Assembly: GCA_020847975.1 (NCBI GenBank) | Contig: JADLBD010000270.1 | Coordinates: forward strand, 1 to 34,608 | Direction: 5' to 3' | DNA length: 34,608 nucleotides | Source: Bryobacterales bacterium | GTDB lineage: Bacteria; Acidobacteriota; Terriglobia; Bryobacterales; Bryobacteraceae | Part shown: positions 14,471-23,900 of the stretch, one piece after another | How the letters are laid out: every line of letters starts with the position of its first letter | Numbering within the stretch: position 1 is the stretch's first letter | Made by a program: the position numbers and the translations under genes | The notes under the pieces: model-generated | The model's input: only the letters and a program-made list of their open reading frames with translations | The model's database searches: none | What the model was told of the DNA's origin: nothing

Positions 14471-15295
14471 ATGACCACACACTACCATTCGCTTCCTGTC
14501 CACGGCATCGACATCTTCTATCGCGAGGCGGGGCCCAGGCACGCCCCCACAGTCGTGCTCCTTCATGGCTTCCCTTCCTCCTCTCATATGTACCGCGACC
14601 TCATCCCTCACCTTGCGTCCCGCTTCCACGTCGTTGCCCCGGACTACCCCGGCTTCGGAAACAGCGCCGCCCCCGCGCCCGGCGAGTATGCCTACACCTT
14701 CGAAAACCTTGCCGCCGCCATGGAAGAGTTCCTCCAAACTCTCGGCGTCGAGCGCTACACGCTCTACATGCAGGATTACGGAGGCCCTGTCGGCTTCCGC
14801 CTCGCGGCGCGTCACCCCGAAAGAATCCAGGCCCTGATCATCCAGAACACAAACGCCTACGAGGAGGGCATCTCCGAATCTCTCGCCCCGCTCGCCAACT
14901 ATTGGCAGGACCGTTCAGCCAACGAAGCAGCCGTTCGCAGGTTTCTCGCCAAAGAGACCACACAGTTCCGGTACACCCATGGCGCTCGCAACCCGCAACT
15001 CATCAGCCCTGACGCCTACAACAGCGACCAGGCGTTCCTCGACCGCCCTGGCAACGACGCCATTCAACTCGAACTCCTGTTTCAATACCAGGACAACGTC
15101 ACCCAATACCCGCGCTGGCATGATTACTTCTCGAGGCATCAGCCCCCCACGCTGATCGTTTGGGGGAAGAATGCGAATGCCGAACTGCACTTCCTCGACG
15201 GGGGACACTTCGTCCTCGAAGAAGCGCATGAAGACGTAGCTGCGCGCATTACGGCATTTCTCTCACGCCTCGGACTAGCCGGAGTCCGCCAATGA
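14471..15295 (+). CDS. Alpha/beta hydrolase (haloalkane dehalogenase/epoxide hydrolase-like) with internal deletion
   Basis: A 274-residue alpha/beta-hydrolase. I start it at ATG 14471 (MTTHYHSLPVHGIDIFYRE); an in-frame ATG at 14450 would add seven residues but falls in the promoter region. The oxyanion region HGFP is at 32-35, the nucleophile is Asp102 in YMQDYGGPVG as in haloalkane dehalogenase-like enzymes, and the catalytic His is 246 (DGGHFVLEE). After beta-strand LIVWGKN (228-234) the sequence goes directly to NAELHFLD, lacking about 20 residues, including the Asp, that relatives carry as GKND-P-F-F...P-NAELH. The join at 15169-15180 is a tandem GAATGC repeat. The product may be inactive or altered. 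It overlaps the MOSC gene by ATGA and is divergent from the CGNR regulator. Confidence 0.87.
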   Translation: MTTHYHSLPVHGIDIFYREAGPRHAPTVVLLHGFPSSSHMYRDLIPHLASRFHVVAPDYPGFGNSAAPAPGEYAYTFENLAAAMEEFLQTLGVERYTLYMQDYGGPVGFRLAARHPERIQALIIQNTNAYEEGISESLAPLANYWQDRSANEAAVRRFLAKETTQFRYTHGARNPQLISPDAYNSDQAFLDRPGNDAIQLELLFQYQDNVTQYPRWHDYFSRHQPPTLIVWGKNANAELHFLDGGHFVLEEAHEDVAARITAFLSRLGLAGVRQ

Positions 15296-15939
15296 AGGTG
15301 CTCTCCGTCAACACGGGTAAGCCGCGCCTCGTACCGGCCGGAAACCTCAGCGTGCAGACCGCCATCTTCAAATCTCCCGTGCAAGGCAGGGTCACTGTTC
15401 GCGTCCACAATATGGATGGCGATCAGCAAGCTGACCTCACCGTTCACGGCGGCCCGCACAAAGCCGTCTACCTGTACCCATCCGAACACTACGGTTTCTG
15501 GTCGGAGGAACTGCCGGGAACCGAACTGCCCTACGGCATGTTCGGCGAGAACCTGACCACGCTCGGGATGGATGAGGAGACCGTCCGCATCGGCGACCGG
15601 TACCGTATCGGCTCCGCCACCCTCCAGGTCACACAACCGCGAATGCCGTGCTACAAACTCGGCATTCGCTTTGACCGCCCCGACATCGTGAAACGCTTCT
15701 GGCACAGCGGCCGGTCCGGCATCTACTTCTCTGTTGTCCAAGAGGGCGAACTCGCCGCGGGTGATTCCATCGAAACCGTCGCCTCTGCCCCGGACTCCGT
15801 TACCGTCGCCCAAGTCGTGCGCCTCGCCCGCGGCGGCGAAACGGAGGAGACGCTCCACCGCGCCCTCCGCGCACCCCTGTTCGGAGGCTGGAAAGAAGAG
15901 CTCGAATCGCGGTGGTATCATGCCCGCAATCTCTCGTGA
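15292..15939 (+). CDS. MOSC domain protein, YiiM-like
   Basis: A 215-residue cytoplasmic MOSC-domain protein. MOSC domains carry sulfur through a conserved cysteine or bind the molybdenum cofactor; YiiM-type members reduce N-hydroxylated compounds using Moco. The family features are the opening VLSVNTGKPR, DLTVHGGPHKAVYLYP (about 48-63), GMFGENLTT (82-90) and the conserved Cys120 in QPRMPCYKLG. The C-terminal helical part (about 170-215) is the usual YiiM extension. It is translationally coupled to the hydrolase through an ATGA overlap at 15292-15295. The pairing suggests a detoxification operon for xenobiotic or reactive compounds under the CGNR regulator; that is inference. No molybdenum cofactor biosynthesis gene lies nearby. 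Confidence 0.9.
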   Translation: MKVLSVNTGKPRLVPAGNLSVQTAIFKSPVQGRVTVRVHNMDGDQQADLTVHGGPHKAVYLYPSEHYGFWSEELPGTELPYGMFGENLTTLGMDEETVRIGDRYRIGSATLQVTQPRMPCYKLGIRFDRPDIVKRFWHSGRSGIYFSVVQEGELAAGDSIETVASAPDSVTVAQVVRLARGGETEETLHRALRAPLFGGWKEELESRWYHARNLS

Positions 15940-16030
15940 ACCAGGCCATCCATTCCATTCGCGCGCGGGCGGTGAATGTCCCCATGCGACGACAAACTCG
16001 AAGCCACGGAAGCCGTCCGCATCCGGCGCG

Positions 16031-17251
16031 CTACTCAAAGCACTTGATCAGTTCCTCGGCGAACAACAGATGCCCACGGTCATCCGGATGATTAATCCCG
16101 TTGTTCAGGAGCGTGATGTAAGGAATCCCTTCCTTCCACAAATGCTCCCACCGCGCCGAGGCGTCCGCTAACGCGATGTGATGCCGCGAGGCAAACTCGC
16201 GCAGCGCGAGCACGTACGGCCGCGCGTCCTTGTCCCGCAGCGTATGAAACCCCATCATCGGCATCCGCGTGAAATGCGGCGTAATCAGAATCAACTCCGC
16301 CCCCAGTCCCTGCACCCTGTGCAGGATCTCCCCATACACCTGCTCCACCTCCTCCGCCTTCAACCCGGCATCGTTGACGAACTCCACCGTGACCAGATCC
16401 GGCTTCGCCGCCTCCACCCGCCCCCATTGAAGCCGCGCCGCCGCTTCGGCAATCGGAAACTTGTATTTCTCCGGATACAGCCACTGCCGCGAGTTCGATC
16501 CCCCCACCGCAACTGTAATCATTTCCACCGAGGCCTTCGGAAACTGCCGCCGCAGCATCTCGCCGAACACTGCCTGATACCGGTGCGCGGGAGAACTCGC
16601 ATCGCCACCCTCCGTGACGCTGTCTCCCCACGCCACAATCCTTACCGTCTGGCCTGCCCGCAGCTTTTCGAGCGTCTTCGGAATCAACCCTCTCGTCGTT
16701 CCCGTCACCGCTTTCTCCGGCCCTTCTTCCACGGGGAACTCCTCTACATTTTTTCCGTCACTGAAGTACGGCACGTAGAGATTACTCAACCGCCGCTCGC
16801 CCTCGCGCAACTCCGGCGGCTCCGGACGCGTCAGGCGGCTCTTCCCCATCCGGATCTCCTCGCGCCCGTCAGCCAACCGGATTCGCGAATCCACTCTGCG
16901 CAGCGAATAGCAGTAGTCCACCATCACGGTGTCCTCAGCCGCCACGCGCGAATCCGGCCCCAACCCAAGCGTGCCCCAATCCTTGTCTACCAGGTAATCT
17001 TTGCCCTCCACCAATCGCACATCGCCTTTGCGCACCACCAGGCTCGCTGCATCGAATGCGCCGGGAGCCGGCACTTTCCCGTGCGTGTAAGCGGCAAGTT
17101 CCGGCAACACGGCGCCGGCCACCCAAGTCCGCGGCGCAACCGCGGCCAACTTCAGCGTCTCGCCGCGCACGCAGGCGCGCTCCGCGGGAGCCTGCGCGAA
17201 CACATTCCCTTGAACGCAAAACATCAGCGATAAGCAATAAACGGCTCTCAT
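16031..17251 (-). CDS. Secreted SGNH/GDSL hydrolase
   Basis: A 406-residue exported esterase-type protein, with a signal peptide at 1-20 (MRAVYCLSLMFCVQGNVFAQ). An N-terminal beta-rich domain (about 25-195) precedes the SGNH domain. Catalytic blocks are GDS at 209-211 (nucleophile Ser211, in VAWGDSVTEGG), Gly250 (VGGSN), Asn293 (FVND) and D391-x-x-H394 (HPDDRGH). Substrates of related enzymes are acetylated or acylated carbohydrates and lipids. The ATG at 17251 is chosen for the signal peptide and the upstream GGTGA; the much longer open frame continuing rightwards is antisense to the receptor gene. It diverges from the TonB-dependent receptor with 75 bp between the two start codons, so the pair may be co-regulated and act on the same glycan, which is inference. 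Confidence 0.9.
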   Translation of the reverse strand: MRAVYCLSLMFCVQGNVFAQAPAERACVRGETLKLAAVAPRTWVAGAVLPELAAYTHGKVPAPGAFDAASLVVRKGDVRLVEGKDYLVDKDWGTLGLGPDSRVAAEDTVMVDYCYSLRRVDSRIRLADGREEIRMGKSRLTRPEPPELREGERRLSNLYVPYFSDGKNVEEFPVEEGPEKAVTGTTRGLIPKTLEKLRAGQTVRIVAWGDSVTEGGDASSPAHRYQAVFGEMLRRQFPKASVEMITVAVGGSNSRQWLYPEKYKFPIAEAAARLQWGRVEAAKPDLVTVEFVNDAGLKAEEVEQVYGEILHRVQGLGAELILITPHFTRMPMMGFHTLRDKDARPYVLALREFASRHHIALADASARWEHLWKEGIPYITLLNNGINHPDDRGHLLFAEELIKCFE

Positions 17252-17264
17252 GCATTCACCCCAC

Positions 17265-17294
17265 TTGACAACGTATCGATAATCACGAAATAAT
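17265..17294 (+). promoter_or_regulatory. Sigma-70-type promoter of the TonB-dependent receptor gene
   Basis: A consensus -35 TTGACA (17265-17270) is followed after 18 bases by AATAAT (17289-17294). Transcription would start near 17301, leaving a 25-base leader containing GGGAGG before the ATG at 17327. It is the best-matching two-box promoter in the window. Confidence 0.7.
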
Positions 17295-17326
17295 GCCCCC
17301 ATTTCACCTGGGAGGTCTACTGACCC

Positions 17327-20300
17327 ATGTTTGTCCTGTCCCTTTCGCTGCTCCTGGCAGCTTCTCTCTCTTTCGCTCAAACCTTCACCGCCTCCATCTC
17401 CGGAATCGTCTCTGATTCCTCCGGAGCGGTTGTCGCCGGCGTTTCCATCAAGGTGACCAACACAGCCACCAACACCATCTTCCGCTCCACTTCCAACGAG
17501 TCGGGCTTCTATGTCGTCAATGAACTCCCGCCCGGCACTTACTCGATCACCGCCGAACAGGCCGGCTTCCGCACCTACGCCCTCGATTCCTTCCCGCTCT
17601 CCACACAGCAGAAAGCCTCGCTCAACATTGCCCTCGAAGTCGGCCAGATCAGCGAACGCGTCCAGGTCACCGGCGAAGCCCAACTGGTCGAATCCACCAG
17701 TTCCACGCTCGGAGCCGTCGTCGAAAACAAACGCATCCTCGACCTCCCGCTCAACGGCCGCAACATCTTCAACCTCGCCGCGCTGGTTCCGGGCGTCTTC
17801 ATGGTGCGGCAGGTCACCGGCATCGCCGACACTTTCACCGCCAACCGCTTCATCGTCAACGGAGGCCAGGAATCGACATCCGACATCATGCTCGATGGCG
17901 TCACCGCCACAGTGTCTCATAACATCTCCACCATCCCCGCCATCAGCGCCATCCCATCCGTCGAAGGCATCCAGGAATTCAAAATTCAGACCAACGCCTA
18001 TTCGGCCGAATACGGACGCAGCGGAGGCGGCCTGGTCACCCTCGTCACCAAGTCCGGCACCAACGACTTCCATGGCAGCGTCTATGAATTTCACCGCAAC
18101 TCCTTCTTCGACGCGAACAATTTCTTCGCCAATCGCGCCGGCCGCCCCCTCGCCAGCTTCAAACGCAATCAATTCGGAGCCTCCGGAGGCGGTCCTGTTC
18201 TCATTCCCAAACTCTACAACGGCAAGAACCGGACGTTCTTCTTCTTCAACTACGAAGGCCAGCGCATCCTCGCCGCCAGCCTCGCTCAGCACACGCTGCC
18301 CACCGAACTCGAGCGCGCCGGCAACTTCACCCAGTCCTTCAACAGCGCCGGCCAGATGAAAGTGATCTACGATCCCTTCAGCACACGTCCCGATCCCGCC
18401 CGCCCCGGCCGCTTCCTTCGCGATCCCTTCGCCGGCAACATCATCCCCCAGAACCGCATCGATCCGGTCGCGCTCGCCTCGCAGAAATACTATCCCGCCC
18501 CCAACAGCCCCGGACTTCCCTTCACCCGCCAGAACAACTTCGTCACCCAGGCCGCCATCCTTCAGCCGCAGGATCGCTACGAGTGGAAAATCGACCACGT
18601 CTTCGACGAAAAGCAGCGCATGTTCCTGCGCTACACGCTCATGGACAGCATGTATTCGAAGCCCAACTTCTGGGGCAACATCGTCGATCCCGGCTGCTGC
18701 GATCCCATGCTCCAGCGCCTCCAGAACGGAGCCGTCGATTACACCCGCACCATCAGCAACGCCAGCGTCCTCAACCTGCGCTACGGCTACGGCCGCGTCC
18801 GCGGGAACCGCTATCCCTGGTCGAAGGGCTTCCAGGTTTCCTCCATCGGCCTGCCCGCCGCCATCGACGGCATCTCGAACCAGCCCGTCTTCCCCACCAT
18901 CACGATTCAGGACTACACCCAACTCGGCCCCAACGGCGGCGACGTTTACCTCATGGCCGATCAGACCCATAGCCTCATCGCCAACCTCTCCCACGTCCGC
19001 GGCCGCCACAGTATGAAGTTCGGCTTCGACGGCCGCTTCAACTTCGTCAACTACGGACAACTCGGCACGCCTTCCGGCGGCTTTAACTTCGACCGTCAGA
19101 TGACCCAGGGGCCCGACCCGCGCACGCCTACCGCCATCGGCGGCAACGGCTACGCCTCCTTTCTGCTCGGAACCGGCTCCTCGGGCTCCATCTCCCACCA
19201 GATTCGCCCCGCCAACGCCAATCGCTACTTTGCCTTCTACCTTCAGGATGACTTCAAGGTGGCCAGAAAACTCACCCTCAACGCCGGTCTCCGCTGGGAC
19301 TTCGAGAGCGGAGCCACCGAACGGTATGACCAGCTCTCGGCGATTGATCCCCTGGTCCGCAACCCCATCTCCGACAAAGTCGGCTTCGACGTCAACGGCG
19401 GAATCATCTTCGCCCCCACCACTCTCGGACGCCGCACCATCCGCAACACCGATCCGCGTCAGATCAATCCACGCCTCGGCCTGGTTTACGAACTCAACTC
19501 CAAGACCGTCATCCGCGCCGGATACGGCATCTTCTTCGGTCTCCCCTCCTATGCCGCCAACTCCAACTACACCGGAGGAGCCTTCAACTCCTCCACTCCC
19601 TGGCTCACTTCCCTCGACGGCATCACTCCCAATGACCTGCTGAAGAGTCCCTTCCCGAACGGATTCAACCTCGCCCCGGGCCGCTCCCAGGGCCTGCTCA
19701 CGCAACTCGGGCAGGGACTCGGCGGCGGCTGGCCGGACACGCTCCAGCCCGTTTACAACCAGCAGTGGAACCTCAACATCCAACGCAGCCTCGGACGGAA
19801 CATGGTCTTCGAAATTGCCTACGCCGGCAACAAGGGTACCCACCTCCCCTTCACCAGCTACCAGATCAATCAGCTCAGCGCCCAGCAACTCACCCGCGGC
19901 AATGACCTGCTCTCCCTCGTTCCCAACCCCTTCTACGGCTTCGTCAGCGTCGGCACGCTCGCCCAGCCCACCGTGCAGCTCGGCCAGCTCCTCCGCCCCT
20001 TCCCCGAATTCACCGGCGGAACCGCCACCAACCCGGCCTGGGGCAACTCCAACTACCACGCCCTCCAGACCCGCTTCGAACGCCGCTTCGCCGATGGCTT
20101 CAGCCTCCTCGCCTCCTATACCTGGTCCAAGACCATGAGCGACGGCCCCGACGGATTCTGGAACAACAACGGCGCCCAGATCCTCCGCGACTGGAACTGC
20201 CGCCGCTGTGACTACAGCATCTCCTCCTACGACCAGCCTCACCGCTTCGTCACCAACGTCACCTACGAACTGCCGCTCGGCAAAGGCAAGAAATTCGGCT

Positions 20301-20779
20301 CCGGCATGGGCCCCGTGCTCAACGCCATCGCCGGCCAGTGGCAGGTGAACGGCATCCTCACCATCTCCCAGGGACAGCCGCTGCGCTTCTCCACCCCGCA
20401 AAACACCAGCTATTCCTTCGGCGGCGGCCAGACCCCCGATGTCAACGGAAACGACCCCCGCATCTCCAACCGCACCATCGACCGCTGGTTCGATACCTCC
20501 GTCTTCAGCCAGCCGAAGGACTTCACCTTCGGCAACATGGCCCGCAGCATCTCTTCCCTCCGCAATCCCGGAGCCCGCGTCCTCGATTTCTCCGTCTTCA
20601 AGGAGTTTCATTTCAAGGAACGCGCGCACATCGAGTTGCGCGGCGAAGCTTTCAATTTCACCAATACGCCGCTGTTCGGAAACCCCGGCACCACCATCAA
20701 TACGCCCACCTTCGGCGTGGTCACCAGCCAGGAAAATGCGCCGCGCCAGGTCCAGCTTGGCCTGAAGATCTACTTCTGA
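17327..20779 (+). CDS. Oar-type TonB-dependent receptor with carboxypeptidase-regulatory-like domain
   Basis: A 1150-residue outer-membrane receptor. The signal peptide is at 1-18 (MFVLSLSLLLAASLSFAQ). A carboxypeptidase regulatory-like beta-sandwich spans about 20-105 (ISGIVSDSSGAVVAGVSIKV ... GTYSITAEQAGFRT). A plug domain follows (about 115-245) with LPLNGRNIFNLAALVPGV and SAEYGRSGGGLVTLVTKSG. The long beta-barrel then runs to a terminal strand ending in KIYF, with aromatic C-terminal Phe for outer-membrane insertion. This architecture is typical of the expanded receptors of Acidobacteria, related to Myxococcus Oar and SusC. It probably imports oligosaccharides or peptides using TonB energy. 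The ligand is unknown; the divergent SGNH hydrolase hints at an acylated glycan. It has a consensus promoter upstream and a strong terminator downstream. Confidence 0.95.
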   Translation: MFVLSLSLLLAASLSFAQTFTASISGIVSDSSGAVVAGVSIKVTNTATNTIFRSTSNESGFYVVNELPPGTYSITAEQAGFRTYALDSFPLSTQQKASLNIALEVGQISERVQVTGEAQLVESTSSTLGAVVENKRILDLPLNGRNIFNLAALVPGVFMVRQVTGIADTFTANRFIVNGGQESTSDIMLDGVTATVSHNISTIPAISAIPSVEGIQEFKIQTNAYSAEYGRSGGGLVTLVTKSGTNDFHGSVYEFHRNSFFDANNFFANRAGRPLASFKRNQFGASGGGPVLIPKLYNGKNRTFFFFNYEGQRILAASLAQHTLPTELERAGNFTQSFNSAGQMKVIYDPFSTRPDPARPGRFLRDPFAGNIIPQNRIDPVALASQKYYPAPNSPGLPFTRQNNFVTQAAILQPQDRYEWKIDHVFDEKQRMFLRYTLMDSMYSKPNFWGNIVDPGCCDPMLQRLQNGAVDYTRTISNASVLNLRYGYGRVRGNRYPWSKGFQVSSIGLPAAIDGISNQPVFPTITIQDYTQLGPNGGDVYLMADQTHSLIANLSHVRGRHSMKFGFDGRFNFVNYGQLGTPSGGFNFDRQMTQGPDPRTPTAIGGNGYASFLLGTGSSGSISHQIRPANANRYFAFYLQDDFKVARKLTLNAGLRWDFESGATERYDQLSAIDPLVRNPISDKVGFDVNGGIIFAPTTLGRRTIRNTDPRQINPRLGLVYELNSKTVIRAGYGIFFGLPSYAANSNYTGGAFNSSTPWLTSLDGITPNDLLKSPFPNGFNLAPGRSQGLLTQLGQGLGGGWPDTLQPVYNQQWNLNIQRSLGRNMVFEIAYAGNKGTHLPFTSYQINQLSAQQLTRGNDLLSLVPNPFYGFVSVGTLAQPTVQLGQLLRPFPEFTGGTATNPAWGNSNYHALQTRFERRFADGFSLLASYTWSKTMSDGPDGFWNNNGAQILRDWNCRRCDYSISSYDQPHRFVTNVTYELPLGKGKKFGSGMGPVLNAIAGQWQVNGILTISQGQPLRFSTPQNTSYSFGGGQTPDVNGNDPRISNRTIDRWFDTSVFSQPKDFTFGNMARSISSLRNPGARVLDFSVFKEFHFKERAHIELRGEAFNFTNTPLFGNPGTTINTPTFGVVTSQENAPRQVQLGLKIYF

Positions 20780-20788
20780 TCTTTCCAC

Positions 20789-20832
20789 AGACTGCCGCCC
20801 ACCTTTCGCTCCGGGCGGCAGTCTTCTTTTTC
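20789..20832 (+). terminator. Rho-independent terminator after the receptor gene
   Basis: AGACTGCCGCCC (20789-20800) and GGGCGGCAGTCT (20813-20824) form a perfect 12-bp stem with a 12-base loop, followed by TCTTTTTC. It begins 10 bases after the receptor stop codon. It is the clearest intrinsic terminator in the window and separates the receptor from the following gene. Confidence 0.92.
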
Positions 20833-20847
20833 ACCCAAATATTTTCC

Positions 20848-20875
20848 TTGTTTCATCCAACAATTCGTGTATAAT
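20848..20875 (+). promoter_or_regulatory. Promoter of the 1055-residue orphan gene
   Basis: A perfect -10 TATAAT at 20870-20875 is preceded, with 16-base spacing, by TTGTTT at 20848-20853. It lies directly after the receptor's terminator, so the downstream gene is transcribed independently with a leader of about 95 bases. Confidence 0.6.
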
Positions 20876-20976
20876 TTCCACTACTGAGGCTTGCGAAAAC
20901 AATTCAGCAGCCATCCACTGGCCTTTCACATCATCCGTTCATGGGGAGCCAACACACGGAAACAAGGAGTTTGAAT

Positions 20977-23900
20977 ATGAGTGCGGCTCCGGCGCCCGGT
21001 TTTCAGAAATCCTTCCCCCTCGACCCCGGAATTCTCGGGGACAAGAGTGCTCTGGCGCTCGAACTTGGGGGCGCTACCGACATGGACGTGGCACTCGCCA
21101 TCGTAACCAACAAACCCTTCCCCACCCGCCCCGATGGCGTCATCGATCTCGCCCACATCTCCCTTAACGCCGCCGGCGGCAACCCCGTCGCCTTCCAGGG
21201 CGGCAGCGGCCTCACCGTCGGCTTCCAATTTTCGGCCGGAGTCACCGCCGGTGCGGCCATCTTCGACGACCCGAATGCCGCCGTCAAATCTCTCGGCCTC
21301 GGGGAAACTCCGGGCCTCGATCTCTCCATCGGCGCCGCCGCCGGTTCCCGCTACGCGCTCCTCCGCACCGGCTATGCCGCCAGCGGCGCGGTCAGCGGCT
21401 CCCATCCCATCGGCGCCATCGGCAGCGTCACCTTCGGCGCATCCGGCGCATCCTCCGGCGTCAGCGCCGTCCTCCACCGCTTCTCTGACGCCACCGGCGC
21501 GGACGACGTTCTCTCCGGGGCCGTCCGTAGCTGGAAGCTCCCACGCCATGTCCTCACCGCGGACAGGATCGAACCCGCCACATGGGTCGCCGGTGAAGCC
21601 AGCGGTTCCTTCGCCGTCAAAATCGGAGCCAAACTCGGCTATGACTTCAACTTCGTTCGCGAGGTCAAGGCGTTCGGCCTTTCCGGCGATATCGGTCTCA
21701 AAATTGACGCCGCCGCTACCGCTACCTTCGGCTTCGAGGTAAGCGGCCGCTACCTGGTCGTCATCGGCCGCGAATCCTCCTCGCCGGCCGATGAAAAACT
21801 CCGCCTCCGCCTCTTCAAGCTCTCGAGCAGCGGCATGCAGTTCGGCCTCAACCTCAACGTCGGCGTCACCGGAGTGGAAACCCTCACGCCCGGCAAAGTC
21901 GATGACTTCGTGAAAGCCGTCTTCGGCGTTCATGGCGCACAGATCGTCAATGCCCTCGCGCAAATCGACAAGTGGACCGATCCCAACCTGAAAGTGGGCC
22001 AACTCGTCGCCGGCCTCATCAATGACAAGGCCCTCCAGCTTCTACAGGACCTCACCGGTGTCGATCCGAAAACGGCCTTCAATGAAGCCCGCGCCAAACT
22101 CCTCGACGCCATCCACCTCTACCAGAGCCTCCCCGCCAAGGTCGCAAGTGAACTCACCAGCCTCCTCGGCCAGCTCGACACCCCCGCTCTGAAGTCGCTC
22201 CAGGACGCCCTCACTCTCCTCTCGAGCGCCAACCAGGACACGCAGACAAAGGCTTTCCTTGACCTCCTCAGCGCCGCCGGATTCGCCGATACTCCAGCCG
22301 GAAAGCTCCTCACCGCCGCCGCCGATCGCGGTCTGCTCAACCTCCTCGACCGCCTGCCCGAGGTCCGCAACATCTCCGCCACCATCCAATCCGTCCTCGA
22401 CGGCGGAATCATCGCCAAACTCCAGAGCTTCATCAACGAAAAACTCGATCTCAACAAATTCATCAACATCGCCAGCCAGACGGACTTCGACAAGCTCGAT
22501 TCCTTCCTCGTGGGCAGGCTCTCCGCGTTCTTCGACAAGCAGCTCGCCTTCGCCCACCTCGACGAAATCCGCGCCGCCATCCGCCTTGTTACCAGCAAGC
22601 GTCAGGAGATTTATGACAAGGCGAAAGCCGCCCTCAACTCCCGCTACGGCCTCGAAGTAGCCGCTACCTGGCAGCGGACCAGCGCCAGCACCGCCATCGT
22701 CGACGCGGTCTTCGATACGTCCGACGCCAAGGCCCAGGCGCTGCTCAAGGATGTCCTCACCAGCGGCAATACCGGACTCGACAATCTCTTCACCACCGCG
22801 CTTCCCGCCGTGCAACTCAACGCCGCCGTCCTGACGCATGAGCTGACCCGCAAGAGCTCGCTCGAAATCACTCTCCCTCACTTCAATTTCCAGACCCAAA
22901 GCGTCACCACCGCGCTTGCGAACGTCCACCCCGAAGACGACGGCGGACGCATTCTGCTCTACGACGCCACCGGTTCCACCACCGTCAGTGTGCGCAACAA
23001 GTTCTCGAGCAGCCTCACCGTCACCATCGCCGCCGCCATCTCGAGGCTCGGCTTCTCTTCACCGGACCTGCGCATTCACCCCGGCGACGGCAACACCTGG
23101 ACCTACCAGTTGCTCTACGCCAAACCCAAAATGAAGCGCGAGGAACTCGAAGCCGTCACCCGCCCCTTCCTCATCCAGTACATGGCGGACCATTTCTCCA
23201 CAGGGACCAGCCTCAGCACCTGGTACAACATGCTGGAAAGCACTTCCGAAGAGAAGCTCCACAATGGCCCGGAAACCTACGGCGACCTCTGCGCTTCCTT
23301 CGAAGTCACCATTCCCGGCGACGCGCTCACCGCCTGGCTGCTCCCCATCGCCAATGTCAAAGCCGCCGCCCAGCAGATGTCCGTCGCCATCCAGCGCTCG
23401 CTCCAGTCGCACCTCACCACGTTCTATTTGAGCGACATCAGCAAACTCGCCAACCTCGCCTCCAGCGCCCCGCTCCTTGCCTGGGCTTCCCTTCCCCCCG
23501 CCGTCAACTTCAACGGCACGGACTTCAGCGAAACCGGCGGCGGCAATGTCTTCTGGGACCACGTCGACATCACCCTCCGCCGCGCCGCCGCGTCTCATTC
23601 CATCACCGCCGGCAATCTGCTGGCCATGCTCCCGGAACTCCGGTTGCGCCTGGAAGAAGCCGGCCTGCACAGCACCGTGCAGTTCTATCAGAACTCGGAA
23701 GCTGGAAAAATCCTCTCCGGCGCCATCACCCCGTTCGGCGACACGCTGTTTGAGAGCCTTCTCCTCTTTGAAGCGCAAATCGTCGAGAAGGCGAACGACG
23801 CCCTCAAAGACATTCAGAAGTTTCTCTCCGTCGCCGGAACTTCACCCACACAGGCCGTGAAGCGCCTCGCCGACTTCGCCGCCGACATCACTACCGCCTT

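Noticed and set aside
16031..20788. A 4.7-kb open frame on the minus strand extending the SGNH hydrolase gene across the receptor gene
   Set aside because: Beyond 17251 it is the antisense of the TonB-dependent receptor. The translation is monotonous Gly/Glu/Ala/Val text, as expected from GC-rich third positions read backwards, and the hydrolase has a proper signal peptide at 17251.
20926..22929. Minus-strand frames opposite the 1055-residue orphan
   Set aside because: Low-complexity Gly/Glu/Ala translations. The plus frame has the ribosome site, promoter and codon bias.
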